64,000 nucleotides of DNA from Flavobacterium gyeonganense. Its GTDB lineage: Bacteria; Bacteroidota; Bacteroidia; Flavobacteriales; Flavobacteriaceae. Numbering within the stretch: position 1 is the stretch's first letter; every line of letters begins with the position of its first letter. Below, piece by piece: positions 41,534 through 51,485 of this stretch. Location of the stretch: positions 2,418,001 to 2,482,000 of the forward strand of contig NZ_CP121112.1 in the NCBI RefSeq assembly GCF_029625295.1, written 5' to 3'. A program made the position numbers and the translations under genes. The notes under the pieces are model-generated. The model had not been told where the DNA came from. It saw only the letters and a program-made list of their open reading frames with translations, and did not search any database.

Positions 41534-43741
41534 TTATAAATTGAAATTTATTCCTAAAACAATATTTCGTCCAATGTTTGGAATACCGTCTGTTTTTAAG
41601 CGCGAAAGGTGCGCAATATATTTTTTATCGAATAAATTATTTCCGTTCAGGTTTATATCAAAAGCAGTTTTGCCCAGTTTTACGGTTCCTCCAAAACCTA
41701 AATTGACCAAAGTGTACCCTTTTGAAGCGGTTTCAAAACCACTCACATTATCCTGATCAAAAGTCGAAGAAACATTTAAGGAAGCAAAACCTTCCTTTAA
41801 CCAGTTTTTGATGTTGAATTCGGTTCTTAAGGTGTTATTCCAATTATTGGCAGGAATTAAAGGCAGGTAATCGTCATTGTCTTTTTTACCGATTACGGTT
41901 TCAAAGCTGGTTTCAAAATGCAGCCAGTCTAATGGATGCGGGTGAAAGTGAAGCCCAACTTCGCCACCATATAATTGTGCATTATCCTGAACGTAGGCAA
42001 AGACATCATTATCATCTAAAACATCTCCTGTTGGTGAAGTATAAATGTAATTGTTTACGTGATTGTAGAATCCGTTTACGAAGAATTCAAAATGTGAATT
42101 TTTATATTCCAGATTCAAATCGGTCTGAATGTTTTGTTCGGTTTTTAAATTAGCATTTCCAATTTCGTAACGGTTGGTTCCTTCGTGAACACCGTTTGAA
42201 GTGAGTTCTGCCAGGTTTGGCGCTCTAAATCCGGTAGCTACATTTAATCGAAGGGTTAACGGTTCTGCTAATTTTGTTTTATATCCCAAAGAAGCATTAA
42301 AACTGTCAAAAGATTTGTCAAGCGGTAAAAAATAACCTTCTTCACCTTCAGTTCCGTGTGCAATTGACGTAACATTTCTGTTGTCAAAACGCAATCCGGC
42401 TTGTAAAACACTGTTATTCCATTCATAATTCGCCGTTCCAAAAATGCCAAAATCGTTCGTTGTGGCATCTGGAATTAAATATTCTTCTCCAGAATTTTTA
42501 TTGGTCTGATGCATTCCCTGAACACCCAAAATAGTTTCAATTTTACCGAATTTTGGAAAATGGTATTTTACATTATAGTTGAAAGTATTTAGTTTCATGT
42601 GTAAAGATGCTTCATTGCTGTCTTCAAATTCGCTTCTGTCATTGGAGATGTAACCCAGATCAACATCCAGTTTTGAATTTTCAAAGAAGATCACATTATT
42701 TAAACTAAACAAATGATTGAAAATCCCCTGTCTGGGAAATTGGGTGTCCTTGCTCGAAGATTGCTCTGCGATTCCATCTTCCGGAATTCCGATGTCCAGT
42801 TTATTGTAATTATAACGTAAAACGCTTGAAAAAGTAGAATTGCTGTACCCGATTCCGGTTTTAAAGTCAGTTTCATTATAGCGTGAATTGGTCACACGGT
42901 CGCCATCGGCAATTTTATAATCAGAATGGGTGTTGAAGCTTCCACGGGCAAGAAATTTCCAGTTGTCTGTTGAGGTTTTTAATCCAATAGAAGAATTGCT
43001 TCCTTGTGTATTGGTAAAATATTTTTGACTGAAATTAGCTTTAAAATCACCTGCATCCGCAAATTTTTCAGGATTGAAATATAAAACACCTCCCAAAGCA
43101 TCAGAACCGTACAATAAAGAAGCCGGGCCTTTGATTACCTCTACGCTTTCGATTCCGGCATCATTTAGCCCTAGTCCATGTTCATCACCAAACTGCTGGT
43201 TTTCGATACGGACACCTTGCGAATACACCAAAACACGATTGCCGCTCAATCCGCGGATTACGGGTTTCCCTATAGAAGTTCCGGTAGAAATCTGAGAAAC
43301 TCCCGGAATTGTCGCCAGTCCTTCAATCAAGGTTGAAGTCCCTTTTTGCTGTAATGTTTTAATGCTTTCGTGGTCAATTTTCATTACGTTTTGCGATTGC
43401 AGTTTGTTAAAAGGAGTAGAAACCACGACTTCATCCATTTCTAAAATGGATTCTAAAAGTATAATGTCTAATGTATTTTCTTTTACCAGCTTAACAATGG
43501 TTTTATTTTGATTGGCATAACCTACATAAGAAAAAGCAAGTCGTAAATTTCCGTTTGGAAGATTCTTTAATTCATATTTTCCGTTCTCGTCTGTTGTAGT
43601 TCCTTTATGTAATTCGGGAGCGTAAACCGAAACGCCCGGCAAAGGATTATTTTGATTGTCAGTTACAGTTCCTGAAACCGAATTTTGAGCAGAAACAATA
43701 CCCGAAAACCCTAAAATAAGGGCAATTATAAATTTTTTCAT
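41534..43741 (-). CDS. TonB-dependent outer-membrane receptor
   Basis: A 735-aa receptor: signal peptide (ALILGFSGIVSAQ); carboxypeptidase-regulatory-like domain at about 20-105 (VSGTVTDNQNNPLPGVSVYAP); plug at about 110-225 (IEGLATIPGVSQIS, RGLSGNRVLVYSQGVRIENQQF, IKGPASLLYGSDALGGVLYF in outline); then a 22-strand barrel ending NIVLGINFNL. It imports a ligand using TonB energy. The neighbouring gene upstream on the same strand encodes a His/Cys-rich secreted protein, which suggests a metal such as copper or zinc. No SusD-like gene is present, so a glycan receptor is less likely. Confidence 0.93.
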   Translation of the reverse strand: MKKFIIALILGFSGIVSAQNSVSGTVTDNQNNPLPGVSVYAPELHKGTTTDENGKYELKNLPNGNLRLAFSYVGYANQNKTIVKLVKENTLDIILLESILEMDEVVVSTPFNKLQSQNVMKIDHESIKTLQQKGTSTLIEGLATIPGVSQISTGTSIGKPVIRGLSGNRVLVYSQGVRIENQQFGDEHGLGLNDAGIESVEVIKGPASLLYGSDALGGVLYFNPEKFADAGDFKANFSQKYFTNTQGSNSSIGLKTSTDNWKFLARGSFNTHSDYKIADGDRVTNSRYNETDFKTGIGYSNSTFSSVLRYNYNKLDIGIPEDGIAEQSSSKDTQFPRQGIFNHLFSLNNVIFFENSKLDVDLGYISNDRSEFEDSNEASLHMKLNTFNYNVKYHFPKFGKIETILGVQGMHQTNKNSGEEYLIPDATTNDFGIFGTANYEWNNSVLQAGLRFDNRNVTSIAHGTEGEEGYFLPLDKSFDSFNASLGYKTKLAEPLTLRLNVATGFRAPNLAELTSNGVHEGTNRYEIGNANLKTEQNIQTDLNLEYKNSHFEFFVNGFYNHVNNYIYTSPTGDVLDDNDVFAYVQDNAQLYGGEVGLHFHPHPLDWLHFETSFETVIGKKDNDDYLPLIPANNWNNTLRTEFNIKNWLKEGFASLNVSSTFDQDNVSGFETASKGYTLVNLGFGGTVKLGKTAFDINLNGNNLFDKKYIAHLSRLKTDGIPNIGRNIVLGINFNL

Positions 43742-43885
43742 TTGAAAATGATTGCTATAGTTAATGGATTTTTTTAAACCGAATCAAATAGAGTAAAGTC
43801 TGCTGAATTTCCATATTAATGAAAACCAGAAAACTTAACTGAGTTTTGGATTCAGTTAAAACTGTGTTTTTCGAATAATCGAAAT

Positions 43886-44239
43886 TTAAGATGCTACAGC
43901 TAAAGGAGGCCCGCGAAGAGCGTAAAGACTTCCGGAAAAGGAAATGATACTTTCTGAAAATCGAAAGAAATAAGGGATTTCCTGATGATTACTAAAAAAC
44001 TGAAATATGAAATTTTCAGGAGCAATGTAGCTTCCAAAAGAAAAATGACAGATAAAGCAAGAGTCATCGTTATGATGCTGATGCGTGATTTCGCCATTTG
44101 CGTCATTATAATTATGATGACATTTTTTTTCAGAAAGCTGTTGCGAGATATGTTCATAACTGTGTATCGACTGAAACAGTATTGAGAACAATACGATCAA
44201 TCCCAAAGAAAAACCGGTTATGAGCTGTCTTCTTTTCAT
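43886..44239 (-). CDS. His/Cys-rich membrane-anchored protein (DUF2946-like), probable metal link
   Basis: A 117-aa protein from ATG 44239 (MKRRQLITGFSLGLIVLFSILFQ). An upstream ATG is excluded because a -7 box (TATATTTG, 44268-44261) lies in the extra segment. After the signal or anchor come Tyr-Glu-His, CHHNYND, ITHQHHNDDSCFICHFSFG and near the end LRGPPL. The CxxC plus clustered His residues and a terminal RGPP motif resemble DUF2946-type proteins found beside metal-linked TonB receptors. It precedes the TonB receptor by 144 bp on the same strand. Periplasmic metal binding is inferred. Confidence 0.7.
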   Translation of the reverse strand: MKRRQLITGFSLGLIVLFSILFQSIHSYEHISQQLSEKKCHHNYNDANGEITHQHHNDDSCFICHFSFGSYIAPENFIFQFFSNHQEIPYFFRFSESIISFSGSLYALRGPPLAVAS

Positions 44240-44379
44240 TATGATGCAAAGGTATAAAAGCAAATATAAAAAATGTTTGACTTTAACGCTTTTTATTGAA
44301 AATAGTGCAATAGAATATTTTAATATAAGGTAAAAACAGAATAATTAGCATTGTAGACCTTCATGAACAATCATTATAT

Positions 44380-44387
44380 TATATTTG
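44380..44387 (+). promoter_or_regulatory. -7 box upstream of PorT-like gene
   Basis: TATATTTG fits TAnnTTTG, 60 nt before the ATG at 44448; the -33 box is not clear. Confidence 0.4.
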
Positions 44388-44447
44388 TGTGTCAAATAAA
44401 TAATCCCCAAAAACGTTTATTTGAAATTCTATTAATTCAAACACACT

Positions 44448-45143
44448 ATGCGATTATTTTTTAGTTGTTTATTTCTGATATCGTTTTTTACTATTTTTTC
44501 GCAGGAAGAAAAACCTGAAATTAAACCTGTTAAAATCGATTCTTTGTACAGAGAAGATCAGTTTTACATTTCGGTTACGTACAATCTTTTGGCAGATATG
44601 CCTGAGGGTCTTAAACGTGATAAATTTTCTGCTGGAATTTCTGCCGGAATTTTGCGTGATATGCCAATTAATAAAGATAGAACAATTGCTATTGCTGCCG
44701 GTTTGGGCTTATCGTATCAGAATTATTTTCAAAACCTGAACATTTCTAAAAATGAGGACGGGCTGGTATATGCCGTAAACGATTATAATGAATTTGTTTC
44801 AAATAGGTTCAGGCAATATTTAGTCGATGTTCCAATTGAATTCAGGTGGAGAAATTCTACTTACGAAAGTCATAAGTTTTGGAGGATTTATACAGGTTTA
44901 AAACTTAGTTATGTTTTATCCAGCAGATCTGTTTTGGATGATGGTGAAAATACTTATAAAATTAACAATAACCCGGATCTCAACAGATTTCAATATGGAG
45001 CTTACATTTCTGCGGGCTACAATACCTGGAATGTTTATTTTTACTATGGGCTAAATCCTTTATTTAAAGATGTTAAAACTGTTTCCGGAGAAGAAGTCAA
45101 AATGAAAACCATGAACCTGGGCCTTATTTTTTATATTTTATAG
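44448..45143 (+). CDS. Outer-membrane beta-barrel protein (PorT-like)
   Basis: A 231-aa secreted protein. The signal peptide MRLFFSCLFLISFFTIFSQ is followed by strand-like segments: DQFYISVTYNLLADMP, FSAGISAGILRDMPINKD, IAIAAGLGLSYQNYF, VDVPIEFRWRNST, FWRIYTGLKLSYVLSS, FQYGAYISAGYNTW. It ends MNLGLIFYIL. The LADMPEG...RDMPINKDR.. and LVDVPIEFRWR pattern resembles the PorT/OMP_b-brl_2 group, but I cannot say it is the gliding or type IX component. The 3' end overlaps the convergent gene by 6 bp. Confidence 0.8.
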   Translation: MRLFFSCLFLISFFTIFSQEEKPEIKPVKIDSLYREDQFYISVTYNLLADMPEGLKRDKFSAGISAGILRDMPINKDRTIAIAAGLGLSYQNYFQNLNISKNEDGLVYAVNDYNEFVSNRFRQYLVDVPIEFRWRNSTYESHKFWRIYTGLKLSYVLSSRSVLDDGENTYKINNNPDLNRFQYGAYISAGYNTWNVYFYYGLNPLFKDVKTVSGEEVKMKTMNLGLIFYIL

Positions 45144-45743
45144 CCACAAATACAAAAATAAAACCTGAGGAATAATTCCAACGAAAAAGCCTATTATTAG
45201 TTCTCTATACGTATGTGCATTCATTTCCAGACGTGACGATGCCACAATTCCGGTCAGTAAAATCAAAAGAGCAGGCCAGTACGGATTATGCAGCTGTAGA
45301 TGCATGTTCAGTCCAATTACAAAAACAGCAAAACCACTTATGGCCATCATGTGTAAACTGACTTTTATCTTAAAAATAGCGTAAATAAGAGCAAAAATAG
45401 TACTGAATAATCCGCCCAGAAAGAAAAAATGTAGTTCGGGATAACGGCTTATTACAATACTCCTTTTTACGAGCAATATTAATAAAAAGCAAAGCAGAGT
45501 CAACGGAATAATGCGTTGGGATGTATCAGGAATCATTACTGATTTTATATTTCCGGTTGATTTTAGCAATAAAAAAAACAATATCGGAACGATAAAAGTA
45601 ATAATCAGGATCTGAAATAAAACGAAATATTTTTCCTGAATAGTGAAGACATCCCCTTTATAAAAAAGATAAAATAATGCAGCGTATATCGGGATAAAAA
45701 CCGGATGCAATATATAAGAGAATATGGGAAGGAATTTTTTCAA
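45138..45743 (-). CDS. Membrane protein related to PAP2 phosphatases
   Basis: About 201 aa from TTG 45743 (reads LKKFLPIFSYILHPVF). An upstream ATG at 45806 is in frame, but a -7 box (TATATTTG, 45775-45768) lies between, so I prefer the TTG. Six hydrophobic helices. Remnants of the PAP2 acid phosphatase motifs: DTSQRIIP, SLHMMAISGF (for PSGH), and SSRLEMNAHTYRELIIGFFVG (for SRxxxxxHxxxD). The second motif lacks the usual Gly-His, so activity is uncertain. It may act on lipid pyrophosphates. Confidence 0.72.
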   Translation of the reverse strand: MKKFLPIFSYILHPVFIPIYAALFYLFYKGDVFTIQEKYFVLFQILIITFIVPILFFLLLKSTGNIKSVMIPDTSQRIIPLTLLCFLLILLVKRSIVISRYPELHFFFLGGLFSTIFALIYAIFKIKVSLHMMAISGFAVFVIGLNMHLQLHNPYWPALLILLTGIVASSRLEMNAHTYRELIIGFFVGIIPQVLFLYLWL

Positions 45744-45873
45744 AACGCTGTAATTTGAGGTCTTCGACAAATATAAATGAAATATAAATAGCTTTATGTT
45801 AACCATTTATTTTTTAAGAAAACTACAACTCTTTTCGGGCTTAATGTTTAAATTTGAAAAAAGAATTTTTCTA

Positions 45874-48341
45874 ATGAGCGTAAATTTAAAAAGCCTTGTA
45901 TCGGTCCTGCATGCCGATTGGACTGGCTCAGATGCCGCCGTTTTTGTTGATCATATTTCTATAGACAGCCGTTCACTTCAAAATGGTTCGCAAACCTTAT
46001 TTTTCGCATTGTCGGGTACCAATAATGATGCACATTCTTATATTTTGGAGTTGATAGAAAAGGGTGTGCAGAATTTTGTAGTCCAATATATTCCTGAAAA
46101 TAGTGTTGGAAAAGCTAATTTTTTAGTTGTAAAATCAACTTTAGAAGCGCTACAGAAATTTGCTGCTTATCATCGAAATCATTTTGCTATACCTGTTATC
46201 GGATTAACGGGCAGTAATGGAAAAACAATAGTAAAAGAGTGGCTCAATTTTTTACTCGGTCCTGATTATAATATTATCAGAAGCCCTAAAAGTTATAATT
46301 CGCAGGTTGGGGTGCCTCTTTCGGTAATTGCAATTAACGAAAAACACAATTTAGGCATTTTTGAAGCCGGAATTTCGACCGTTAATGAAATGGATAAACT
46401 GGAAGAAATCATTAAACCTACTATTGGAGTGCTTACCAATATAGGAACAGCTCACGATGAAGGCTTTGTGAATTTAGTACAGAAGATTGATGAAAAACTG
46501 CTTTTGTTCAAAGATTCACCCGTTATTATTTATCAGAAAAATGAAATTGTCGATTCGTGCTTATCCCAATTTGCGGCAGAATACATGCTGCATCCCAGAA
46601 AGCTTTTTTCATGGAGTTACACAGATAAATCAGCGGATGTATTTATTCTTAGAAAAAAAATAAGGATGAAATCACAAACATTCAATACCAGTTTAAAAAA
46701 GAAAATTATGATTTGCAAATCCCTTTTAGCGATTCGGCTTCTGTAGAAAATACCATTTCATGCTTATTGGTTTTGCTTCATTTTCAATATGATGCTGCAA
46801 CAATTCAAGATCGTATTCAGGGGTTGTATCCGGTAGAAATGCGTCTGGAAGTGAAAAACGGAATCCATAACTGCAGCATTATTGATGATAGTTACAGTTC
46901 TGATTTTCAGTCTCTAAAAATAGCGTTGGATTTTCTGGAAAGCCAAAAAAAGAATGCGTCTAAAACGGTTATTTTATCCGATATTTTTCAAAGCGGATTT
47001 TCAAACGAAGAATTATATTCTAAAGTAGCGCAGTTAATCGCTGATAACAAGGTCAATCGTGTTATTGGAATCGGCACAACCATTTCGTTATTTAAAAACA
47101 AATTTTCGAATTGTAGCACATATCAAAACACTCCCGAATTTATCAATGATTTTGAAAACCTTAATTTTGCCAATGAAACCATTTTGATAAAAGGGGCAAG
47201 GTCATTTCAATTTGAAGAAATTGTGTCTTTGCTGGAAGAGAAAACCCATGAAACCATTCTGGAAATCAATCTGAATTCCATTAGTCATAATTTGAATTTC
47301 TTTAAATCTAAATTAGCAAGTGATGTCAAAATCATGGTCATGGTAAAGGCTTTTGGCTATGGTAACGGAGGGCTGGAAATTGCCAAACTACTCGAACATC
47401 ATAAGGTAGATTATTTGGGTGTGGCTTTCGCCGATGAAGGGATTTCGCTTAAAAATGGCGGAATAAAACTACCCATCATGGTGTTAAATCCTGAGTCGAC
47501 GAGTTTTGCATCGATTATTCAATATCAGTTAGAGCCTGAAATTTACAGTTTAAAAGGATTGAATGCCTTTTTGAAAATTGCACGTGAAAAGAATTTAAAA
47601 GATTTTCCAATTCATATTAAATTAGACACCGGAATGCATCGTCTGGGTTTTGAAGAAAATACAATAGACGAACTGATTGCCGCTTTAAAAGGAAATTTAA
47701 CAGTACGAATTCAGAGTATTTTATCGCATATGGCAACGAGCGATGACATGCAGCATTATGAATTTGCAATGTCACAGATCAGATTATTCGAAAAACTGTC
47801 TTCAAAATTAATAAATGAATTAGGTGTAAATCCGATCCGCCATATACTGAATACTTCTGGAATTAGTAATTTTCCGGATGCACAATACGATATGGTGCGT
47901 TTAGGAATTGGCCTTTACGGAGTTTCAAACGACTCTTCAGAACAAAAATACCTGGAAAATGTTGGGACTTTAAAATCGATTATTTCACAGGTTCGAACCA
48001 TTCCAGGCGGAGACAGCGTTGGTTACGGGCGCAGATTTATGGCTCAAAAAGAGACCAAAATTGCTACGATTCCAATTGGTTACGCAGATGGGATTTCGAG
48101 ATTATGGGGAAATGGAGTAGGCTACATTAGGATTAAGAATCAAAAAGCACCTATTGTGGGAAGTGTCTGCATGGATATGCTGATGGTTGATGTTAGCGAA
48201 ATTGATTGTAAAGAGGGGGATTCAGTTATCATTTTTGGGGAAAGCCCGACTGTAACAGAAATAGCTGATGCTTTAAAAACGATACCTTATGAAATCCTGA
48301 CGAGTATTTCGCAAAGGGTAAAAAGGGTGTTTTTTAGGTAG
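45874..48341 (+). pseudogene. MurF-alanine racemase fusion, frameshifted at an A8 run
   Basis: Bifunctional UDP-N-acetylmuramoyl-tripeptide:D-Ala-D-Ala ligase and alanine racemase, a usual Bacteroidota fusion of about 815 aa. Part 1 (45874-46652 in frame 1) holds MurF: HISIDSRSL, and the P-loop GLTGSNGKT. Part 2 (frame 3, to 48341) holds the end of MurF (FQYDAATIQDRIQGLYPVEM) and the racemase with PLP Lys in VMVKAFGYG and VGYGRRF. The frames break at AAAAAAAA (46653-46660). One added A gives RKKNKDEITNIQYQFKKEN and a single 822-aa product. Start ATG 45874, after the -7 box TAAATTTG (45849-45856). Both functions are normally essential, so a sequencing error or slippage is more likely than loss. 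Confidence 0.88.
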
Positions 48342-48408
48342 TTTTAAAGAACTTTCAGTAAAATTACGTACTTTAGATATCTATTAATTTCATATAAAAC
48401 GAACAATC

Positions 48409-48792
48409 ATGGGAATGTTTTCAGAGTTTAAGGAATTTGCAATGAAAGGCAACGTAGTCGATTTGGCTGTCGGTGTGATTATTGGAGCTGCTTTTGGTAA
48501 AATTGTAAGCTCGTTAATTGAAGATGTAATTACGCCATTAATACTCAAACCTGCTTTAGATGCAGCAAACTTGTCAACTATAGAGCAGCTAGTTGCATTT
48601 GGAGGAGTAAAATATGGAATGTTTCTTTCGGCAGTAATTAACTTTATAATTGTTGCTTTTGTTTTGTTTCTAATTATTAAAGGAATAAACAATCTGAAAA
48701 AGAAAGAAGCACCTGCTCCTGCACCGCCTGCCGGACCAACACAGGAAGAATTGCTTACACAAATTAGGGATCTTTTGAAAAATAAACAATAA
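48409..48792 (+). CDS. mscL: Large-conductance mechanosensitive channel
   Basis: A 127-aa protein with the MscL N-terminus (FSEFKEFAMKGNVVDLAVGVIIGAAFGKIVSSL in outline: GNVVDLAVGVIIGAAFG is TM1), a second helix at about 70-95 (FLSAVINFIIVAFVLFLIIKG), and a C-terminal Pro-rich linker plus helix (TQEELLTQIRDLLK). A pentamer in the inner membrane that opens on osmotic downshock. It stands 67 bp after murF-alr. Confidence 0.97.
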   Translation: MGMFSEFKEFAMKGNVVDLAVGVIIGAAFGKIVSSLIEDVITPLILKPALDAANLSTIEQLVAFGGVKYGMFLSAVINFIIVAFVLFLIIKGINNLKKKEAPAPAPPAGPTQEELLTQIRDLLKNKQ

Positions 48793-48820
48793 TATACATA
48801 CCGCTACACTAAAGTCTAAC

Positions 48821-48850
48821 TTAACCGTTCCATAATTGGGGCGGTTTTTT
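48821..48850 (+). terminator. Terminator after mscL
   Basis: aaccg...cggtt (48823-48827 with 48842-48846), extended by ttcc/gggg pairs, followed by a run of T's. Confidence 0.7.
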
Positions 48851-48896
48851 TCTTTTTGTTTAATTTGTAACAATTTGTTATTTTTTGTGAATCAGA

Positions 48897-48926
48897 TTGT
48901 AATCGTTTTTATTATCCCTACTTTTG
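48897..48926 (+). promoter_or_regulatory. Promoter of asd
   Basis: TTG (48897-48899), 19-nt spacer, TACTTTTG (48919-48926); 38 nt before the ATG. Same layout as the leu operon promoter. Confidence 0.7.
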
Positions 48927-48964
48927 CAATCTAAATTAGAACATTCATAATAAAAAATATAAAA

Positions 48965-49954
48965 ATGAGAATAGCGGTTGTAGGCGCCACCGGTATGGTT
49001 GGCGAGATAATGTTAAAAGTTTTAGCAGAAAGAAATTTTCCGGTTACAGAATTAATTCCAGTTGCTTCAGAGAAATCTGTTGGTAAGGAAATCGAATATA
49101 AAGGACAAAAATATAAAGTGGTTGGTTTGCAGACTGCGGTTGATTTAAAAGCAGATATTGCTGTTTTCTCTGCAGGAGGTGACACTTCATTAGAGTGGGC
49201 TCCAAAATTTGCTGCTGCCGGAACAACGGTAATTGATAATTCATCTGCATGGAGAATGGATCCGACTAAAAAATTAATCGTGCCTGAAATCAACGCAGAG
49301 TCCTTGACCAAAGAGGATAAAATTATTGCCAATCCAAACTGTTCTACTATTCAAATGGTGTTGACATTAGCCCCTTTGCATAGAAAATACAACATCAAAA
49401 GAATCATTGTTTCTACTTATCAATCGATCACTGGTACAGGTGTAAAAGCGGTAAGACAATTAGAAAATGAGTATGCAGGAGTTGAAGGAGATATGGCATA
49501 TAAATATCCAATTCACAGAAATGCAATTCCACAATGTGATAGTTTCGAAGCTAACGGATATACGAAAGAAGAAATGAAATTAGTTCGTGAAACTCAAAAA
49601 ATCCTTTCAGACAATACCATCAGAGTTACGGCTACTGCAGTTCGTGTTCCTGTTGTTGGGGGCCATAGTGAGGCTGTAAACGTTGAGTTTACGAATGATT
49701 TTGATGTAAAAGAAGTTCGCGAAATTTTACAAAATACTGATGGAGTAGTGGTTCAGGATGATTTGGATGCTTTTTCTTATCCGATGCCTTTATTTGCAGA
49801 AGGCAAAAATGAGGTTTTTGTTGGAAGAATCCGTCGTGACGAAAGCCAGCCAAATACATTAAACATGTGGATCGTTGCTGATAACTTAAGAAAAGGTGCT
49901 GCAACAAACACAATTCAAATCGCCGAATATTTAATTCAGGCAGGTTTGGTATAA
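48965..49954 (+). CDS. asd: Aspartate-semialdehyde dehydrogenase
   Basis: A 329-aa enzyme. The NADP-binding start is VVGATGMVGEIMLK; the catalytic Cys is in ANPNCSTIQM (about residue 128); the His/Arg substrate site is VPVVGGHSEAVNVEF. It reduces aspartyl-phosphate to aspartate semialdehyde for lysine (and so peptidoglycan), threonine and methionine. Monocistronic with promoter and terminator. Confidence 0.97.
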   Translation: MRIAVVGATGMVGEIMLKVLAERNFPVTELIPVASEKSVGKEIEYKGQKYKVVGLQTAVDLKADIAVFSAGGDTSLEWAPKFAAAGTTVIDNSSAWRMDPTKKLIVPEINAESLTKEDKIIANPNCSTIQMVLTLAPLHRKYNIKRIIVSTYQSITGTGVKAVRQLENEYAGVEGDMAYKYPIHRNAIPQCDSFEANGYTKEEMKLVRETQKILSDNTIRVTATAVRVPVVGGHSEAVNVEFTNDFDVKEVREILQNTDGVVVQDDLDAFSYPMPLFAEGKNEVFVGRIRRDESQPNTLNMWIVADNLRKGAATNTIQIAEYLIQAGLV

Positions 49955-49981
49955 ATCGGAGGTTACAAAAATTGTTATAGA

Positions 49982-50020
49982 AAAAAAACCGTAATTACGA
50001 ATAGTGATTACGGTTTTTTT
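49982..50020 (+). terminator. Terminator after asd
   Basis: aaaaaaaccgtaat (49982-49995) pairs with attacggttttttt (50007-50020) around an 11-nt loop; A/T runs make it usable in both directions. Confidence 0.85.
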
Positions 50021-50153
50021 GTTAAGAATATCTTTCTAAAGTATAAATGAAAATGAATTTGTATAATCGGAAAATCATTTCAAAGAAAAAATTCCAAATC
50101 CAGTAGAATCATAACCATTGGAGTTTGGAATTTTACAATATTGTGATAACTAT

Positions 50154-50471
50154 TTAGTATTCAGGAGCCAGCTCAAGTTCCAGTCCGTCTAATTCAGTAG
50201 TAATTGGAATCTGACATCCTAAACGGCTATTCGATTTAACATAAAAGGCTTCCGAAAGCATGGCTTCTTCATCATCTCCCATTTCTGGTAATGCAACATC
50301 ATTTAGAACATAACACTGGCAGGAAGCACACATAGCCATTCCGCCACAGGTTCCTTCAACAGGAAGTTCGTATGCTTTGCATAACTCCATTATATTCATT
50401 GCCATATCAGTTGGAGCCTGTAATTCGTGTATAACTCCTTCGCGGTCTTTAATCTTTATTAATACATCCAT
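50154..50471 (-). CDS. 2Fe-2S ferredoxin (adrenodoxin type)
   Basis: A 105-aa protein with ligands Cys42, Cys48, Cys51 (TCGGMAMCASCQC) and Cys86 (RLGCQIP), the C-x5-C-x2-C...C pattern of plant/adrenodoxin-type ferredoxins. MDVLIKIKDREGVIHEL starts the beta-grasp fold. Electron carrier, cytosolic; possibly for Fe-S assembly, as NifU-like and Mrp proteins are encoded 0.8-2 kb away. Confidence 0.93.
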   Translation of the reverse strand: MDVLIKIKDREGVIHELQAPTDMAMNIMELCKAYELPVEGTCGGMAMCASCQCYVLNDVALPEMGDDEEAMLSEAFYVKSNSRLGCQIPITTELDGLELELAPEY

Positions 50472-50539
50472 TTTAAACTATTGGAATTTTACTTGATTTG
50501 GAATTTGATAACGTGAACAAATTCCGGAATTATTTTTAA

Positions 50540-51022
50540 TTAACTTGATTTTAAACTAAATGCATATTCTTTTCTGCTACTTTCTTTGAGATGCATTTTT
50601 GCACCCAGATAATTCCCGCCTTTTTCCAGCAATGTTACAATAGCTATTACAGAATAATAATCGTTGTCGGCCTGAAAAATCAATGTGCCTTCGTACGTTG
50701 TATTCACGATACCTTGTTTATCTGTCTGAGTAGCTATTTTTCGCGGGTGTGAAAATTCTGCGGTACTGTAAGTCGTTTTATTTGAGAACTTTGCTTTTCC
50801 TTCGCAAAAATCATATAAAAAATCGTAATTAACAACTCTAAAACTACCTTCTTCACTTTGACTGTTGATAGAAAATACAATTTTTCCTGAATAACTGTAA
50901 TCAGACCATTCTTCTGAATCGTTTACCCATGCCTTATCTACAATTAATGTTTCGGAATTTAGTTGAGCATAATTTACAGAGACTAAAAACAATAATATAA
51001 AAAGTGTGTAATATTTTTTCAT
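50540..51022 (-). CDS. Secreted protein of unknown function
   Basis: A 160-aa protein with a signal peptide (LFILLFLVSVNYAQ, cut after residue 19 or so). The mature part is beta-rich (YSGKIVFSINSQSEEGSFRV, TTYEGTLIFQADNDYYSVIA) and ends AFSLKSS. The spaced Tyr/Ser/Glu residues do not form a motif I know. It stands alone between the ferredoxin gene and a 214-bp spacer before the NifU-like gene. Confidence 0.7.
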   Translation of the reverse strand: MKKYYTLFILLFLVSVNYAQLNSETLIVDKAWVNDSEEWSDYSYSGKIVFSINSQSEEGSFRVVNYDFLYDFCEGKAKFSNKTTYSTAEFSHPRKIATQTDKQGIVNTTYEGTLIFQADNDYYSVIAIVTLLEKGGNYLGAKMHLKESSRKEYAFSLKSS

Positions 51023-51236
51023 ATTTAAAGATTTAAGGGTTTGCTACAAATTTAAGTTAAATGTGTAGCAATTTCTTAACAGAATGTCTCAAATCTTTTA
51101 ATTATTTTTTGTCAAAATCGTAAAAAAACATGTGTTTTAACATATTTGTATATGGGATTTCAGCAAAAACACTCAAATGGCTATTGTTCTTATTAAAAAG
51201 TTTAATCTACTAATAAGATTAAGACCATTTATTTTA

Positions 51237-51476
51237 TTACATAATATTCACCACGGTTTCTATTTGTGGAGCATATTTTTTGATTGTGGTTTCTACGCCT
51301 GCCTTTAAAGTCATCTGATTCACACTGCAGCTAATGCAGGCTCCTTCAAGACGAACTTTTACATGTTTATCGTCTTCAATAGAAATCAGCGTAATGTCGC
51401 CCCCATCAGAATTTAAAAAAGGTCTGATTTCATCAAGAGCCAATAATACATTGCTTGTTAATTCTTCTGTTGTCAT
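51237..51476 (-). CDS. NifU C-terminal domain protein (Nfu-type Fe-S scaffold)
   Basis: A 79-aa protein matching the NifU C-terminal domain: LDEIRPFLNSDGGDITLISI and VRLEGACISCSVNQMTLKAGVE. Cys47 and Cys50 (CxxC) would hold a 4Fe-4S cluster for delivery to target proteins. It lies 143 bp downstream of mrp on the same strand, with the tandem repeats at 51486 between. Confidence 0.93.
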   Translation of the reverse strand: MTTEELTSNVLLALDEIRPFLNSDGGDITLISIEDDKHVKVRLEGACISCSVNQMTLKAGVETTIKKYAPQIETVVNIM

Positions 51477-51485
51477 AATATTAAT

